Assembly: GCA_021324265.1 (NCBI GenBank)
Contig: JAJPJK010000009.1
Span: forward strand, 157,892 to 221,891
DNA: 64,000 bases
Source of the DNA: Thermoproteota archaeon
GTDB lineage: Archaea > Thermoproteota > Thermoprotei > Gearchaeales > Gearchaeaceae
Reading direction: 5' to 3'
A program made the translations under genes and the position numbers. The notes under the pieces are model-generated. The model was not told where the DNA came from, did no database searches, and saw only the letters and a list, made by a program, of their open reading frames with translations. This document shows, piece by piece, positions 7,765-16,317 of the stretch (its first letter is position 1; the number at the start of each line of letters is the position of its first letter).

Positions 7765-8012
7765 GTGAAATTATCAGATTCATTATGAATGAGAAAGCGC
7801 TGAAGATGGCTGAAAGCGAGAATAAAATAGTCGCTATAGTAGATCTAGGCTTGAACAAAAGGAAGATAAAGGAATTAATAGAGAAGACCTATGGGATGAA
7901 AGTAGAGAAGGTCAATACGCTAATATCTACAAAGACTGAGAAGAAGGCGATAATAAAGCTTGCTCAAGGCTTTTCAGCCATAGATTTCTATGCGAAGATA
8001 GGTTTGTTATAA
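7761..8012 (+). CDS. rpl23: Ribosomal protein uL23
   Basis: 83-residue protein at the exit of the peptide tunnel, a docking site for SRP and chaperones. The conserved alternation I-K-E-L-I-E-K-T-Y-G-M-K-V-E-K-V-N-T and the C-terminal K-A-I-I-K-L are typical. Start and stop overlap rpl4 and rpl2 respectively, indicating tight translational coupling. Confidence 0.95.
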   Translation: MSEIIRFIMNEKALKMAESENKIVAIVDLGLNKRKIKELIEKTYGMKVEKVNTLISTKTEKKAIIKLAQGFSAIDFYAKIGLL

Positions 8013-8737
8013 TGGGCAAGAAATTAAGACAGCAGCGGGCTGGAAAGGCTACACCTACTTTCATTTCTCCTTCTTGGAAGAAGGTAGCGCCAGCGAGATA
8101 TCCTGCTTGGCTACATAGCATGATAGGCTCAGCTAGGTTACAGGCAAAGGTTGTTGATTTGATACCAGAGAGCGGTAGAGATGCACCGTTATGTTTGTTA
8201 AGTTTGGGAAATGGGAAACAATTCTATTCTGTAGCAGCAGAGGGTATAAGTGTAGGTGATGTTGTTGAAATCGGCGAAACTGTTCCAGTAAAGATAGGCA
8301 ACATATGCAAGGTAGGTAATTTGCCTGAAGGAACTATCGTTTTCAACATTGAAAGGAGGCCTGGTGATGGAGGGAAATTCGGGAGAGCTGCGGGCACGTA
8401 TTCTACGATATCCTCACAAACACCAAATGGCACAGTTATATTATTGCCTTCAGGGAAATTTTTAGAAGTCAGCAAGGATTGCTTGGCAACAATAGGTATA
8501 GTAGCTTCAGGAGGTAAGGTCGAGAAACCTTTACTTAAGGCTGGAAAAAATTATCATAAATACAAGGCAAAGGCTAGAAAATGGCCTACTGTGAGAGGTA
8601 AGGCAATGTATGCAGCTTCTCATCCTCATGGCGGCGGTGCTCATCCCAAAGGTGGCAGGGTAGTTAAGAAATCATCTCCTCCTGGCAAGAAGGTAGGGCT
8701 ATATGGCTCAAGGAGGACTGGTAGAAGAAAAGGTTAA
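8012..8737 (+). CDS. rpl2: Ribosomal protein uL2
   Basis: Large-subunit protein essential for subunit joining and peptidyl transfer; 241 residues. The conserved C-terminal H-P-H-G-G-G motif (in A-S-H-P-H-G-G-G-A-H) and R-R-T-G-R-R-K-G tail are present, as are the N-terminal G-K-A-T-P residues. A 27-bp gap with an AT-rich segment separates it from rps19. Confidence 0.97.
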   Translation: MGKKLRQQRAGKATPTFISPSWKKVAPARYPAWLHSMIGSARLQAKVVDLIPESGRDAPLCLLSLGNGKQFYSVAAEGISVGDVVEIGETVPVKIGNICKVGNLPEGTIVFNIERRPGDGGKFGRAAGTYSTISSQTPNGTVILLPSGKFLEVSKDCLATIGIVASGGKVEKPLLKAGKNYHKYKAKARKWPTVRGKAMYAASHPHGGGAHPKGGRVVKKSSPPGKKVGLYGSRRTGRRKG

Positions 8738-8764
8738 AATATAGAAAAAAGATTACTTAGAATC

Positions 8765-9160
8765 ATGCCTAAAGAATTCACATTTCGCGGTTATACCTTT
8801 GATGAATTGAGGAAATTGCCTATGGACGAATTCATAAACTTATTGAATTCAAGAGAACGTAGATCTTTGAAGAGAGGACTGCTTAGAAAGTATAAACGTT
8901 TGATGGAAAAAATAAGGGAAGCTAAATCAGGAAAATACACGAAGCCTATAAGAACGCATGCTAGAGATATGATCATATTACCAGAAATGGTAGGTCTAAC
9001 TATACATGTATATAATGGTAAGGAGTTTGTTCCTGTAGAGATTAAACCAGAGATGATAGGCTTTAGGCTTGGAGAATTTTCAGTCACTACAAAAAAGGTC
9101 ATTCATGGCGAGCCAGGCCTAAGAGCTACAAGAGGTTCAATGTATGTTCCATTGAAGTGA
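8765..9160 (+). CDS. rps19: Ribosomal protein uS19
   Basis: Head protein of the small subunit, 131 residues, with the archaeal N-terminal extension ([11 protein letters not shown]). Conserved features are [15 protein letters not shown] and the H-V-Y-N-G-K-E-F block, then the G-E-F-S-V-T-T-K motif near the C-terminus. It is followed after one base by rpl22. Confidence 0.96.
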   Translation: MPKEFTFRGYTFDELRKLPMDEFINLLNSRERRSLKRGLLRKYKRLMEKIREAKSGKYTKPIRTHARDMIILPEMVGLTIHVYNGKEFVPVEIKPEMIGFRLGEFSVTTKKVIHGEPGLRATRGSMYVPLK

Positions 9161-9161
9161 T

Positions 9162-9623
9162 ATGCCAGAATTAGGATATTCTTATAAAGTTCTTGAGCCT
9201 GAGAGGACAGTTCTAGCCAGCGGGAGAGATCTCAATATATCATATAAAGAGGCTGTTGAATTATGTAGGTATTTGAAAGGTAAAAGTTTAGATGAAGCCA
9301 AGAAAATCCTCGAAGAGGTAATAGAATTAAAAAGGGCAATTCCTTATAGAACCTTCAAGAAGAAGGTACCGCATCATAGATTCGATAATTCAAGTGGACC
9401 AGCTAGGTATCCGAGGAAAGTCGCTAAGAATTTGCTGAAAATACTTGAAAGTCTTGAGGCAAATGCTGAGTTTAAGGGATTAGATGTTAGTAGAATCAAG
9501 CTTGTCCATCTCGCAGCGAATAAAGGTTACAAAATCAAGAAATACATACCAAGAGCCTTCGGCCGTTCAACGCCTTATTTTAGAGAACTCGTTCATATCG
9601 AAGTAGTTGGGGTTGAAAAGTAA
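9162..9623 (+). CDS. rpl22: Ribosomal protein uL22
   Basis: Tunnel-wall protein, 153 residues. N-terminal L-G-Y-S-Y, the K-E-A-V-E-L-C-R-Y-L-K-G-K helix and the C-terminal beta-hairpin region with R-A-F-G-R-S-T-P-Y are characteristic of archaeal L22. Its stop and the rps3 ATG overlap (TAATG). Confidence 0.96.
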   Translation: MPELGYSYKVLEPERTVLASGRDLNISYKEAVELCRYLKGKSLDEAKKILEEVIELKRAIPYRTFKKKVPHHRFDNSSGPARYPRKVAKNLLKILESLEANAEFKGLDVSRIKLVHLAANKGYKIKKYIPRAFGRSTPYFRELVHIEVVGVEK

Positions 9624-10267
9624 TGCCCACAACAGCTAAACAATTCATTCGCTTCTCTTTAATGCAAGCTGAAGTTAAAGAATACATTCAAAATAAGCTT
9701 AAGGAGGCAGGGATTGTGAACATAGACGTGCAGCAGATAGCTACAGGTTTGAGAGTGATCATCGATGTCGAGAGGCCTAAGCTAGCATTGGGTTCCCATG
9801 GAATTAAGATAAAAGAGATAGAAGAAGGAATAAAGGCAAATTTCAATGTGAAGAACGTTGAACTTTTCGTCAATGAAGCACAGAACCCAGCACTCTATCC
9901 TAGTGTAATTGCATCAAGGATAGCAAGTGCATTGGAAAGAGGAATTCATTTCAGGCGTGCAGCAAACATGGCGCTCAAGCAAATAATGGAAGCAGGAGCA
10001 CTAGGTGCAGAAATTACGATAAGTGGAAAGCTTGTAAGCGAGCGATCAAGATTTGAGAAATTCAGATTCGGAATAATACCAAAGTCTGGCCAGCCTGCGC
10101 ATGAATATGTAAAGAAGGCTGTGATGCATGTACTTTTGAAACCGGGTATATTCGGAGTTAAAGTTAAGATACTTCCACCAGTAGAGCTTCCAGATGATAA
10201 ATTGAGAAAAGTCATGCAACTCGCTAGGGAGAAACTTACAGGAAAAGCAGAGGAAGTCAAGCAATGA
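9623..10267 (+). CDS. rps3: Ribosomal protein uS3
   Basis: mRNA-entry protein of 214 residues with an N-terminal KH domain and a C-terminal S3 domain (A-L-G-A-E-I-T-I-S-G-K-L and K-S-G-Q-P-A). The KH loop reads L-G-S-H-G-I-K-I. It overlaps rpl29 by 4 nt. Confidence 0.96.
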   Translation: MPTTAKQFIRFSLMQAEVKEYIQNKLKEAGIVNIDVQQIATGLRVIIDVERPKLALGSHGIKIKEIEEGIKANFNVKNVELFVNEAQNPALYPSVIASRIASALERGIHFRRAANMALKQIMEAGALGAEITISGKLVSERSRFEKFRFGIIPKSGQPAHEYVKKAVMHVLLKPGIFGVKVKILPPVELPDDKLRKVMQLAREKLTGKAEEVKQ

Positions 10268-10494
10268 AGTTAAAGGAATTAAGGAAACTTAGCAAGGAAG
10301 AGCGAGAAAAAAGGCTAGCTGAATTGCGGCTTGAGCTCATTCGCGTTAGATCTCAGTTCGTTGCTGGCAAGCCTCCTAAGAATGTGAAACAAATAAGGAA
10401 TATTAGGAAGGAAATAGCAAGGATTTTAACACTAAATAGAGAGGAAGAACTGAGGAAGAATGAGGCTGAAAAAGGAAAATCTAATAGCTCATGA
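10264..10494 (+). CDS. rpl29: Ribosomal protein uL29
   Basis: Two-helix protein of 76 residues near the tunnel exit. It begins M-K-L-K-E-L-R-K-L-S-K-E-E and carries the K-N-V-K-Q-I-R-N-I-R-K-E-I-A-R signature. Its 3' end overlaps rnp1 by 35 nt in another frame. Confidence 0.94.
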   Translation: MKLKELRKLSKEEREKRLAELRLELIRVRSQFVAGKPPKNVKQIRNIRKEIARILTLNREEELRKNEAEKGKSNSS

Positions 10495-10717
10495 GCTCAT
10501 GGGGCTAGAGGTCATAGTCATGAATAAAGAAGGAATTGAGCTTCAGCATGGTATTGTTTACAATGAAACGAAGGAAACTTTATCGATCAAGTCAGATAAA
10601 ATAAGGACATACTTGAAGAGAAGCAATGATTTCATTTTTATGATCGACGACGAAAAGATCAAAATCAATGGCGAATATCTCGTTGCTAGGCCTGAAGAAA
10701 GGGTGAAGAAAATATGA
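10460..10717 (+). CDS. rnp1: RNase P protein component 1 (Rpp29/Pop4)
   Basis: Archaeal Rpp29 homologue, 85 residues with an Sm-like fold. The sequence shows N-L-I-A-H-E-L-M-G-L-E-V, then G-I-V-Y-N-E-T-K-E-T-L, the usual start of the family. It is a protein subunit of the RNase P that matures tRNA 5' ends. The position between rpl29 and rps17 is the conserved archaeal arrangement. ATG 10460 lies inside rpl29, a 35-nt overlap. Confidence 0.9.
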   Translation: MRLKKENLIAHELMGLEVIVMNKEGIELQHGIVYNETKETLSIKSDKIRTYLKRSNDFIFMIDDEKIKINGEYLVARPEERVKKI

Positions 10718-11040
10718 GCGAAAAGGGAAGAGTTATATTTGGCATAGAAGCTCCTGCAAAATCCTGTGATGATATCAATTGTCCTTTCCATGGCAATTTA
10801 TCTGTTCGTGGAAGATTGGATAGCGGTGTAGTGATCAAGCTAAAAGCAATGAAGACTGCTGTTGTAGAAAAGGAATACCTAGTTTTCATAAGGAAGTATC
10901 AGAGGTATGAGAGGCGTAGGAGCAAATATCATGTGCATGTTCCAAGTTGTATTAAAGTTAAGGAGGGCGACAAAGTGATCTTCGGTGAATGTAGACCATT
11001 GGCTAAGACTGTTTCATCTGTAATCCTCAAGGTATTATGA
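10714..11040 (+). CDS. rps17: Ribosomal protein uS17
   Basis: Small-subunit OB-fold protein of 108 residues with the archaeal extension C-D-D-I-N-C-P-F-H-G. The core R-K-Y-Q-R-Y-E-R-R-R-S-K-Y-H-V-H and G-E-C-R-P-L-A-K-T are diagnostic. It overlaps rnp1 by 4 nt and ends before a new TATA box. Confidence 0.96.
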   Translation: MSEKGRVIFGIEAPAKSCDDINCPFHGNLSVRGRLDSGVVIKLKAMKTAVVEKEYLVFIRKYQRYERRRSKYHVHVPSCIKVKEGDKVIFGECRPLAKTVSSVILKVL

Positions 11041-11043
11041 AAA

Positions 11044-11051
11044 GCTTATAT
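11044..11051 (+). promoter_or_regulatory. TATA box of rpl14
   Basis: GCTTATAT, centred about 35 bases before the rpl14 ATG, with a predicted 8-nt leader ending GCATC. The same GCTTATAT core stands before rps8. Confidence 0.55.
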
Positions 11052-11082
11052 CTAGAATGCAAATATTATAAAGATACGCATC

Positions 11083-11508
11083 ATGGCTAAGAGAGGAGGA
11101 AAAGCTACAGTTGCAACCTTTAAGATTGGTCTTAGCAGGGGTATCCCTGTTAGCGCCATCGTTGATTGTGCTGATAACTCAGGTGTTTTACAAGGAAAAG
11201 TCATCGGTGTTTTTGGTCTCAGAACTAGGAAGAGGAGGATACCAACAGCTGCTGTTGGAGATATGATAAAGATTTCTGTATACAAGGGTAAAGCTGAGCT
11301 CAAGGATCAACTCATGAACGCAGTTGTTATAAGGCAGAAAAAGCCTTATAGGAGGCAGGATGGTTCTTGGATTGCTTTTGAGGATAATGCTGTTGTGATC
11401 TTGACGCCTGAAGGTGATATTAAAGGTACTGAGATCTATGGCCCTGTTGCAAAAGAAGCTGCAGAGCGCTGGCCAAAAATTGCAGGTCTTGCTTCTTTAG
11501 TGGTTTAG
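11083..11508 (+). CDS. rpl14: Ribosomal protein uL14
   Basis: Subunit-bridge protein, 141 residues. The family hallmark D-C-A-D-N-S-G is present near residue 28, followed by the basic R-T-R-K-R-R-I-P segment and the F-E-D-N-A-V-V-I stretch. It has its own upstream TATA box and abuts rpl24. Confidence 0.97.
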   Translation: MAKRGGKATVATFKIGLSRGIPVSAIVDCADNSGVLQGKVIGVFGLRTRKRRIPTAAVGDMIKISVYKGKAELKDQLMNAVVIRQKKPYRRQDGSWIAFEDNAVVILTPEGDIKGTEIYGPVAKEAAERWPKIAGLASLVV

Positions 11509-11871
11509 ATGAGCTCAAAACCCTCAACACAGAGGAGACTTCTTTATAAGTCCTTTACTACAAAGGATTACTCGAGATTACTTAAAGTCCATCTCGATAA
11601 GGAGCTTAGAGAGAAGTACAAGCGGAGATCTTTAAGGGTTAGAAAGGGCGATGTTGTGCGTGTATTGAGGGGTGCATATAAAGGTTACGAGGGTAAGGTT
11701 GCGAGAGTTGAGCCTAAGAGAGGGTATGTATACATTGAAGGGCTTACCAGAAAAACTATGCGCGGAAGGCCAGTCATGATTCCCATCCATGCATCGAAGC
11801 TCTTGCTTGTGAAGCTAGATTTGAGTGATAAATTAAGGGTTCAAAAACTCGAAGAGAAGATTAAGGCATGA
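11509..11871 (+). CDS. rpl24: Ribosomal protein uL24
   Basis: Assembly-initiator protein of 120 residues with a KOW motif (V-R-K-G-D-V-V-R-V-L-R-G-A-Y-K-G-Y-E-G-K-V) starting near residue 44. The N-terminal S-T-Q-R-R-L and H-L-D-K-E-L-R-E-K-Y segments are archaeal/eukaryotic. It overlaps rps4e by 4 nt. Confidence 0.96.
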   Translation: MSSKPSTQRRLLYKSFTTKDYSRLLKVHLDKELREKYKRRSLRVRKGDVVRVLRGAYKGYEGKVARVEPKRGYVYIEGLTRKTMRGRPVMIPIHASKLLLVKLDLSDKLRVQKLEEKIKA

Positions 11872-12653
11872 GTCCACATATTAAACGTCTCGCAGCTCCT
11901 GATTTCTGGCCTATATTGAAAAAGAAAAATAAATGGGCTGTAAGTCCTTCTCCAGGTCCGCACGCTATTGAATACAGCATTCCCTTAGCTGTGATTTTAA
12001 GAGAGATCCTAGGCTATGCTTCAAATCTAAAGGAAGTGAAAATAATACTGAGCAAAAAATATGTGAAGCGTGATGGAAAAACCATAACGGATTATAAGTT
12101 TCCTTTAGGTTTCATGGATACACTAGAGCTCGCCAAGGATCAGTTTGCTTATCGACTATTACCTTATAAAGGTAAGCCACTAGTATGTGCAAAAATACCA
12201 AAGGAAGAGGCATCATTGAAGATATGTAAGGTTATCGGTAAGCGGACGATAAATGGAGGGAAAATACAGTTAAATCTCCATGATGGAAGGAATACTATCT
12301 TTGATGCACAGGATAAAGATAAGGTCCATATCAATGACAGTTTACTGATAACTCTTCCTGATCAAGAGATCAAAGACGTTTTGAAGTTTCAGGAAGGTAA
12401 TTTCTGTCTCATTTATAGAGGTGTGAATGCTGGCTCATACGGAATCTTGAGGAAGATAAACCTTGTCGTACCTAAGAAGAATAGTATCATAGAAATTGAA
12501 GATGATAAAGGGAATGTCGTTAGGACGAATATAAATTATGCCATTCCTATAGGTTATGAAAAGCCCTTGATCAAGTTAATACAAAATGATGAAGATTATG
12601 TAATTCCTGCTATTTATAAGAAAATATACATGAGGGGTTACCATGGAGAGTAA
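11868..12653 (+). CDS. rps4e: Ribosomal protein eS4
   Basis: Archaeal/eukaryotic S4e, 261 residues, with S4-like and KOW domains. N-terminal H-I-K-R-L-A-A-P-D-F-W-P, then S-P-G-P-H and V-K-R-D-G-K are all characteristic. Located between rpl24 and rpl5 as in most archaea. The stop overlaps the rpl5 start by 11 nt. Confidence 0.96.
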   Translation: MSPHIKRLAAPDFWPILKKKNKWAVSPSPGPHAIEYSIPLAVILREILGYASNLKEVKIILSKKYVKRDGKTITDYKFPLGFMDTLELAKDQFAYRLLPYKGKPLVCAKIPKEEASLKICKVIGKRTINGGKIQLNLHDGRNTIFDAQDKDKVHINDSLLITLPDQEIKDVLKFQEGNFCLIYRGVNAGSYGILRKINLVVPKKNSIIEIEDDKGNVVRTNINYAIPIGYEKPLIKLIQNDEDYVIPAIYKKIYMRGYHGE

Positions 12654-13161
12654 GATTAATCCTATGAGGGAAATAAGGGTTGCTTCTGTAGTGCTTAATA
12701 TGTCAGTTGGTTCATCTGAATCCAAGCTTGAGGGCGCATTAAAGGTATTGGAGAAACTCTCAGGTCAAACTCCAAGCCTTAGAAGAGCAAAGAAGTCAAT
12801 AAAGGAATTTAAAATAAGAAAGGGAGAACCTATTGCATGCATGGTTACGCTACGTGGTAAAAAAGCAGTTGAATTACTTGACAGGTTGCTGGAATCTGTG
12901 AATAGAAAGATAAAAGCCAGTTCCTTTACAGATATGGGGAATTTCAGCTTTGGAATAAAGGAATACATCGATATTCCTGGCATGTCTTATGATCCTTCAA
13001 TAGGAATTCTTGGAATGGATGTTTGCGTTAATTTAGCTAGGCCTGGAATGCGAGTTCAGCATAGAAGGGTTAAGGCATCTAGCGTTGGAAAGGATCAAAG
13101 GGTTACAAAGCAGGAAGCTATTGAATTCATGAAGGAGAAATTCAAGGTTGAAATCATATGA
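12643..13161 (+). CDS. rpl5: Ribosomal protein uL5
   Basis: 5S rRNA-binding protein of about 172 residues. V-V-L-N-M-S-V-G, the [12 protein letters not shown] segment, L-R-G-K-K-A and [11 protein letters not shown] match archaeal L5. The ATG at 12643 is preferred; an internal ATG at 12664 would give a slightly shorter product. It overlaps rps14 by 4 nt. Confidence 0.95.
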   Translation: MESKINPMREIRVASVVLNMSVGSSESKLEGALKVLEKLSGQTPSLRRAKKSIKEFKIRKGEPIACMVTLRGKKAVELLDRLLESVNRKIKASSFTDMGNFSFGIKEYIDIPGMSYDPSIGILGMDVCVNLARPGMRVQHRRVKASSVGKDQRVTKQEAIEFMKEKFKVEII

Positions 13162-13319
13162 AGAATCCAAAACCTAAAGAGAGGAAATTCGGAAAGATAA
13201 CTCATAGATGCAAGCGTTGTGGTACAACAGATGGCGTAATAAGGAAATATGGCTTAATGTACTGCAGGAGATGCTTTAGGGAGGTAGCTCCTCTAATGGG
13301 CTTCAAGAAGTATGAATAA
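13158..13319 (+). CDS. rps14: Ribosomal protein uS14, zinc type
   Basis: A 53-residue protein. The zinc-binding cysteines are C-K-R-C and C-R-R-C, flanked by H-R-C-K-R-C-G-T-T and [12 protein letters not shown], as in all archaeal S14. ATG 13158 overlaps the rpl5 stop. It ends just before the TATA box of rps8. Confidence 0.95.
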   Translation: MKNPKPKERKFGKITHRCKRCGTTDGVIRKYGLMYCRRCFREVAPLMGFKKYE

Positions 13320-13320
13320 A

Positions 13321-13330
13321 GCTTATATAT
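13321..13330 (+). promoter_or_regulatory. TATA box of rps8
   Basis: GCTTATATAT begins two bases after the rps14 stop, centred about 39 bases before the rps8 ATG. Predicted leader about 12 nt ending GTCGTC. Confidence 0.6.
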
Positions 13331-13364
13331 TCTGAGATAACACTATCTTACATTCAAGGTCGTC

Positions 13365-13748
13365 ATGAACTTGCTCGCTAATACCTTAAGTGCGATGAAA
13401 AATGCTGAGATGAGGAATAAGAAGGAGTGTATAGTAGCTCCTGCGTCGAAATTCGTTGGATCAGTGCTCAAAACTATTCAAAAGCACGCATATATAGGCG
13501 AGTTTGAGCTCATAGATGATGGAAGGGGAGGAAAGTTCAGGATTCAACTACTTGGTAGGATTAACAATTGCGGTGTTATAAGACCTAGGTTAGGTGTGAG
13601 TTATACAGAGCTTGTAAAGTATGAGAGCAAATTCCTTCCCAACAGAGATCTGGGCATTTTAATTCTTTCCACATCTAAGGGCATCATGACAAGCCGGGAA
13701 TGTATGGAAAATAGAATTGGAGGGGTGTTGCTCTGCTATGTCTATTAG
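13365..13748 (+). CDS. rps8: Ribosomal protein uS8
   Basis: 16S rRNA-binding protein, 127 residues. N-terminal N-L-L-A-N-T-L-S-A-M-K-N-A-E and the C-terminal segment L-G-I-L-I-L-S-T-S-K-G-I-M-T match archaeal S8. It carries its own promoter after rps14 and overlaps rpl6 by 11 nt. Confidence 0.96.
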   Translation: MNLLANTLSAMKNAEMRNKKECIVAPASKFVGSVLKTIQKHAYIGEFELIDDGRGGKFRIQLLGRINNCGVIRPRLGVSYTELVKYESKFLPNRDLGILILSTSKGIMTSRECMENRIGGVLLCYVY

Positions 13749-14313
13749 TGAGACCGTTGTTTTGAATAAGGAGGAAATAGAGATTCCTGAAAATGTTGAA
13801 GTCAATGTGAGCCCAGATTATTTCGTAGAAATAAAGGGTAAGTTGGGTAAGATAGTGAAGGATCTAAGTCCGCATAGACTGAAGATATCCAAGAACAAGT
13901 ATAGGATATATAAGGATGGGAACAAAGTCGTTGTAGAAACGATGATCAAGGGAAAGCGTGGTGTAGCGTTGCTATATACATTGGTCTCAAAGATAAGGGC
14001 AGCGATAAAAGGCGTGAATGAGGGCTATACTTACAAGCTGAAGATAATTTATTCACATTTCCCAGTGACTGTCAAAGTAAAAGGAAAAGAGGTTTATATA
14101 GAGAATTTCATCGGAGAACGTTCACCGAGAAAGGCACGCATAATAGGCGAATATACAAAGGTCGAGGTCAAGGGTGAAGATATCGAAGTTACTGGCATAG
14201 ATAAAGATGATGTAAGCCAAACCGCAGCAAATATTCAGCAAGCTACTAAAATAAAGAAGAGGGATCCTAGGAAATTTCTAGACGGAATATATATCTATTA
14301 CAGGAGTAAGTGA
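13738..14313 (+). CDS. rpl6: Ribosomal protein uL6
   Basis: Large-subunit protein of 191 residues from ATG 13738. The start is chosen because S-I-S-E-T-V-V-L-N-K-E-E-I-E-I-P aligns with the family N-terminus; a more upstream ATG adds an unrelated stretch. The F-I-G-E-R-S-P-R-K-A and D-V-S-Q-T-A-A-N-I segments are the L6 signature. One base separates it from rpl32e. Confidence 0.95.
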   Translation: MSISETVVLNKEEIEIPENVEVNVSPDYFVEIKGKLGKIVKDLSPHRLKISKNKYRIYKDGNKVVVETMIKGKRGVALLYTLVSKIRAAIKGVNEGYTYKLKIIYSHFPVTVKVKGKEVYIENFIGERSPRKARIIGEYTKVEVKGEDIEVTGIDKDDVSQTAANIQQATKIKKRDPRKFLDGIYIYYRSK

Positions 14314-14314
14314 A

Positions 14315-14704
14315 ATGGACAAAAAGAATTTAAAAAGGGCTTTAGAGATAAGAGAGGTTCAGAAACATAAAATGCCTGATTTCGTGAGAGCCGATTCTTG
14401 GAAGGTAAAGCGGCTTGAAAATTCAGGATGGAGGCGTCCTAAGGGTTTGGATACAAAAATGCGCATTCAGCGAAAAGGATGGCCTCCAGTTGTTAAGATA
14501 GGTTATAGAAAGATAAAAATTGCGAGGGATTTGCATCCTTCAGGACTTAAAGAGGTTTTAGTTCATAATGTAAAGGAGCTTCAAGCTTTGGATCCTGAAA
14601 TACATATTGTAAGAATTGCCTCCACAGTTGGTAGGAAGAAGCGGGTTGAGATAATAGATGAAGCTACTAAAATGGGATTGAAGATCGCCAATCCTAGGAT
14701 ATGA
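14315..14704 (+). CDS. rpl32e: Ribosomal protein eL32
   Basis: Archaeal/eukaryotic large-subunit protein, 129 residues. W-R-R-P-K-G-L-D and M-R, then G-Y-R, and the H-P-S-G-L-K-E-V-L-V motif are diagnostic. Overlaps rpl19e by 4 nt. Confidence 0.95.
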   Translation: MDKKNLKRALEIREVQKHKMPDFVRADSWKVKRLENSGWRRPKGLDTKMRIQRKGWPPVVKIGYRKIKIARDLHPSGLKEVLVHNVKELQALDPEIHIVRIASTVGRKKRVEIIDEATKMGLKIANPRI

Positions 14705-15132
14705 GCTTGAAATATATTCGTGAACTCGCATCTAAGATAACTGGTGCAGGTGAATCTAGGATATACATCGATCCAGAATATTACGATAGACTTTCAACTG
14801 TAATATCAAGACAGGAGGTCAAGAAATTGATTGAGGATGGAATAATAAAAGTGAAGCCAAAGAAGGGCCAGGTATGGAAGGAGGAAAAAATAAGGAAGAG
14901 AAGACAGAGGAGAGGTCCTGGGAGCAAAAAAGGCAAGCGCTCAAAAGTTAGAAAGGAAGAATATGTTCTCAGAGTTAGAGGACTAAGACGTTTTCTTAGG
15001 CAATTATATGATAAAGGTGCTATGGATTCCCAGACGTACAGAACTCTAAGGTTATTGATCAAGTCAGGAACAATAAGGAGTAAAGCTAGGATAAAGAGCT
15101 ATCTAGAGCAATTGAAGCAGAGGTCTTCTTAA
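14701..15132 (+). CDS. rpl19e: Ribosomal protein eL19
   Basis: 143-residue archaeal/eukaryotic protein. The central basic linker R-K-R-R-Q-R-R-G-P-G-S-K-K-G is the hallmark, followed by the helical R-V-R-G-L-R-R-F-L-R segment. It lies between rpl32e and rpl18 as expected. Confidence 0.95.
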   Translation: MSLKYIRELASKITGAGESRIYIDPEYYDRLSTVISRQEVKKLIEDGIIKVKPKKGQVWKEEKIRKRRQRRGPGSKKGKRSKVRKEEYVLRVRGLRRFLRQLYDKGAMDSQTYRTLRLLIKSGTIRSKARIKSYLEQLKQRSS

Positions 15133-15133
15133 T

Positions 15134-15724
15134 ATGCCATATAGATTGAAGTTCAGGCGCAGGAGAGAGAACAAGACTGATTATAATAAGAGGAAAGTAT
15201 TCATAACATCTGGCAAAATAAGGTTCTGTGTGAGGAAATCAAACAAATATCTAAGAGTTCAGTTAATAAAGCCAAGCATAAAAGGCGATTTGACCTTACT
15301 CTCTATAAGCTCAAAGGAGCTTAAGAAATTCGGCTGGCCTTTTTCTTGCAAGAACTTGCCTGCTAGCTATTTGTTGGGCTATCTTGCAGGATTGAAGGCT
15401 ATCAAGAAAGGCATAGAAGAAGCAGTTCTCGATCTTGGTTTGTATACTCCAACTAAGGGTAATAGAATCTTCGCTGTCTTAAAGGGCGCTTTAGATGCAG
15501 GAATGAAAATACCTGTAAGCGAGGAAATATTACCGTCTGAAGAAAGGATAAAGGGATTGCATATTAAGGAGTATTTCGAGAAGCTAAAGGAAAGCGGTGA
15601 GCATGAAAAAAGATTCAGTGGCTATTTGAAGAATAATGTCAATATTGAAGAATTGGAAGTTAATTTCGAAAAGGTTAAATCCCTGATCAATGAAAAAGTA
15701 GGTGCTAAACATGGCTCAGGTTGA
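15134..15724 (+). CDS. rpl18: Ribosomal protein uL18
   Basis: 5S rRNA-binding protein of 196 residues. The N-terminal F-R-R-R-R-E-N-K-T-D-Y segment and V-L-D-L-G-L-Y-T-P-T-K-G-N-R-I-F-A are typical, with the archaeal C-terminal extension. The last codons overlap rps5 by 14 nt. Confidence 0.95.
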   Translation: MPYRLKFRRRRENKTDYNKRKVFITSGKIRFCVRKSNKYLRVQLIKPSIKGDLTLLSISSKELKKFGWPFSCKNLPASYLLGYLAGLKAIKKGIEEAVLDLGLYTPTKGNRIFAVLKGALDAGMKIPVSEEILPSEERIKGLHIKEYFEKLKESGEHEKRFSGYLKNNVNIEELEVNFEKVKSLINEKVGAKHGSG

Positions 15725-16316
15725 AAGTTGGAAGCCAAGGACTAAGCTTGGAATGTTAGTAAGCGAGGGAAAGATATCTTCTATCGATGAAATTTTCCAA
15801 AACAATTATAAAATTCAGGAACCTGAGATTGTCGACATGCTAATCCCCAACCTCAAGGCTCAGGTTCTTTATTCAATGATAGTTCAGAAGCAAACAGCAG
15901 CAGGTGAGCTAACTAGATTTAAATCGTTAGTCGTTGTAGGTGATGGAAATGGTCACATAGGAATAGGTGTTGGAAAATCTAAGCAAACTCGTATAGCTAT
16001 AGATAAAGCCACAATTCAGGCTAAGCTGAATTTGATACCTGTTCCAAGGGGTTGTGGAAGTTGGGAGTGTTCATGTGGAAGGCCGCATAGTATACCACAT
16101 AGAGCTATAGGTAAGTGTGGCTCCGTGACCGTTGAACTCAAGCCTGGTCCTTACGGTCTTGGTCTTGTTGTTGGTGAATTTGTGAAGCCCATATTCACGC
16201 TTGCTGGCATTTCAGATGTTTGGTCTTTCTCTAGGGGTAATACAAGCAATAGGGTTAATTTCGCTTTCGCAGTTTATGAAGCCTTTAAAAACATATACAA
16301 GCTAAATATCTTTTAA
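15711..16316 (+). CDS. rps5: Ribosomal protein uS5
   Basis: Small-subunit protein involved in accuracy, 201 residues from ATG 15711 (W-K-P-R-T-K-L-G near the N-terminus). The S5 double-stranded RNA-binding core V-V-G-D-G-N-G-H-I-G-I-G-V-G-K is intact, followed by the C-terminal domain (G-L-G-L-V-V-G). One base separates it from rpl30. Confidence 0.96.
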   Translation: MAQVESWKPRTKLGMLVSEGKISSIDEIFQNNYKIQEPEIVDMLIPNLKAQVLYSMIVQKQTAAGELTRFKSLVVVGDGNGHIGIGVGKSKQTRIAIDKATIQAKLNLIPVPRGCGSWECSCGRPHSIPHRAIGKCGSVTVELKPGPYGLGLVVGEFVKPIFTLAGISDVWSFSRGNTSNRVNFAFAVYEAFKNIYKLNIF

Positions 16317-16317
16317 C

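Noticed and set aside
13717..13737. Seven extra N-terminal residues for uL6
   Set aside because: They derive from the rps8 reading region and do not match the uL6 family start.
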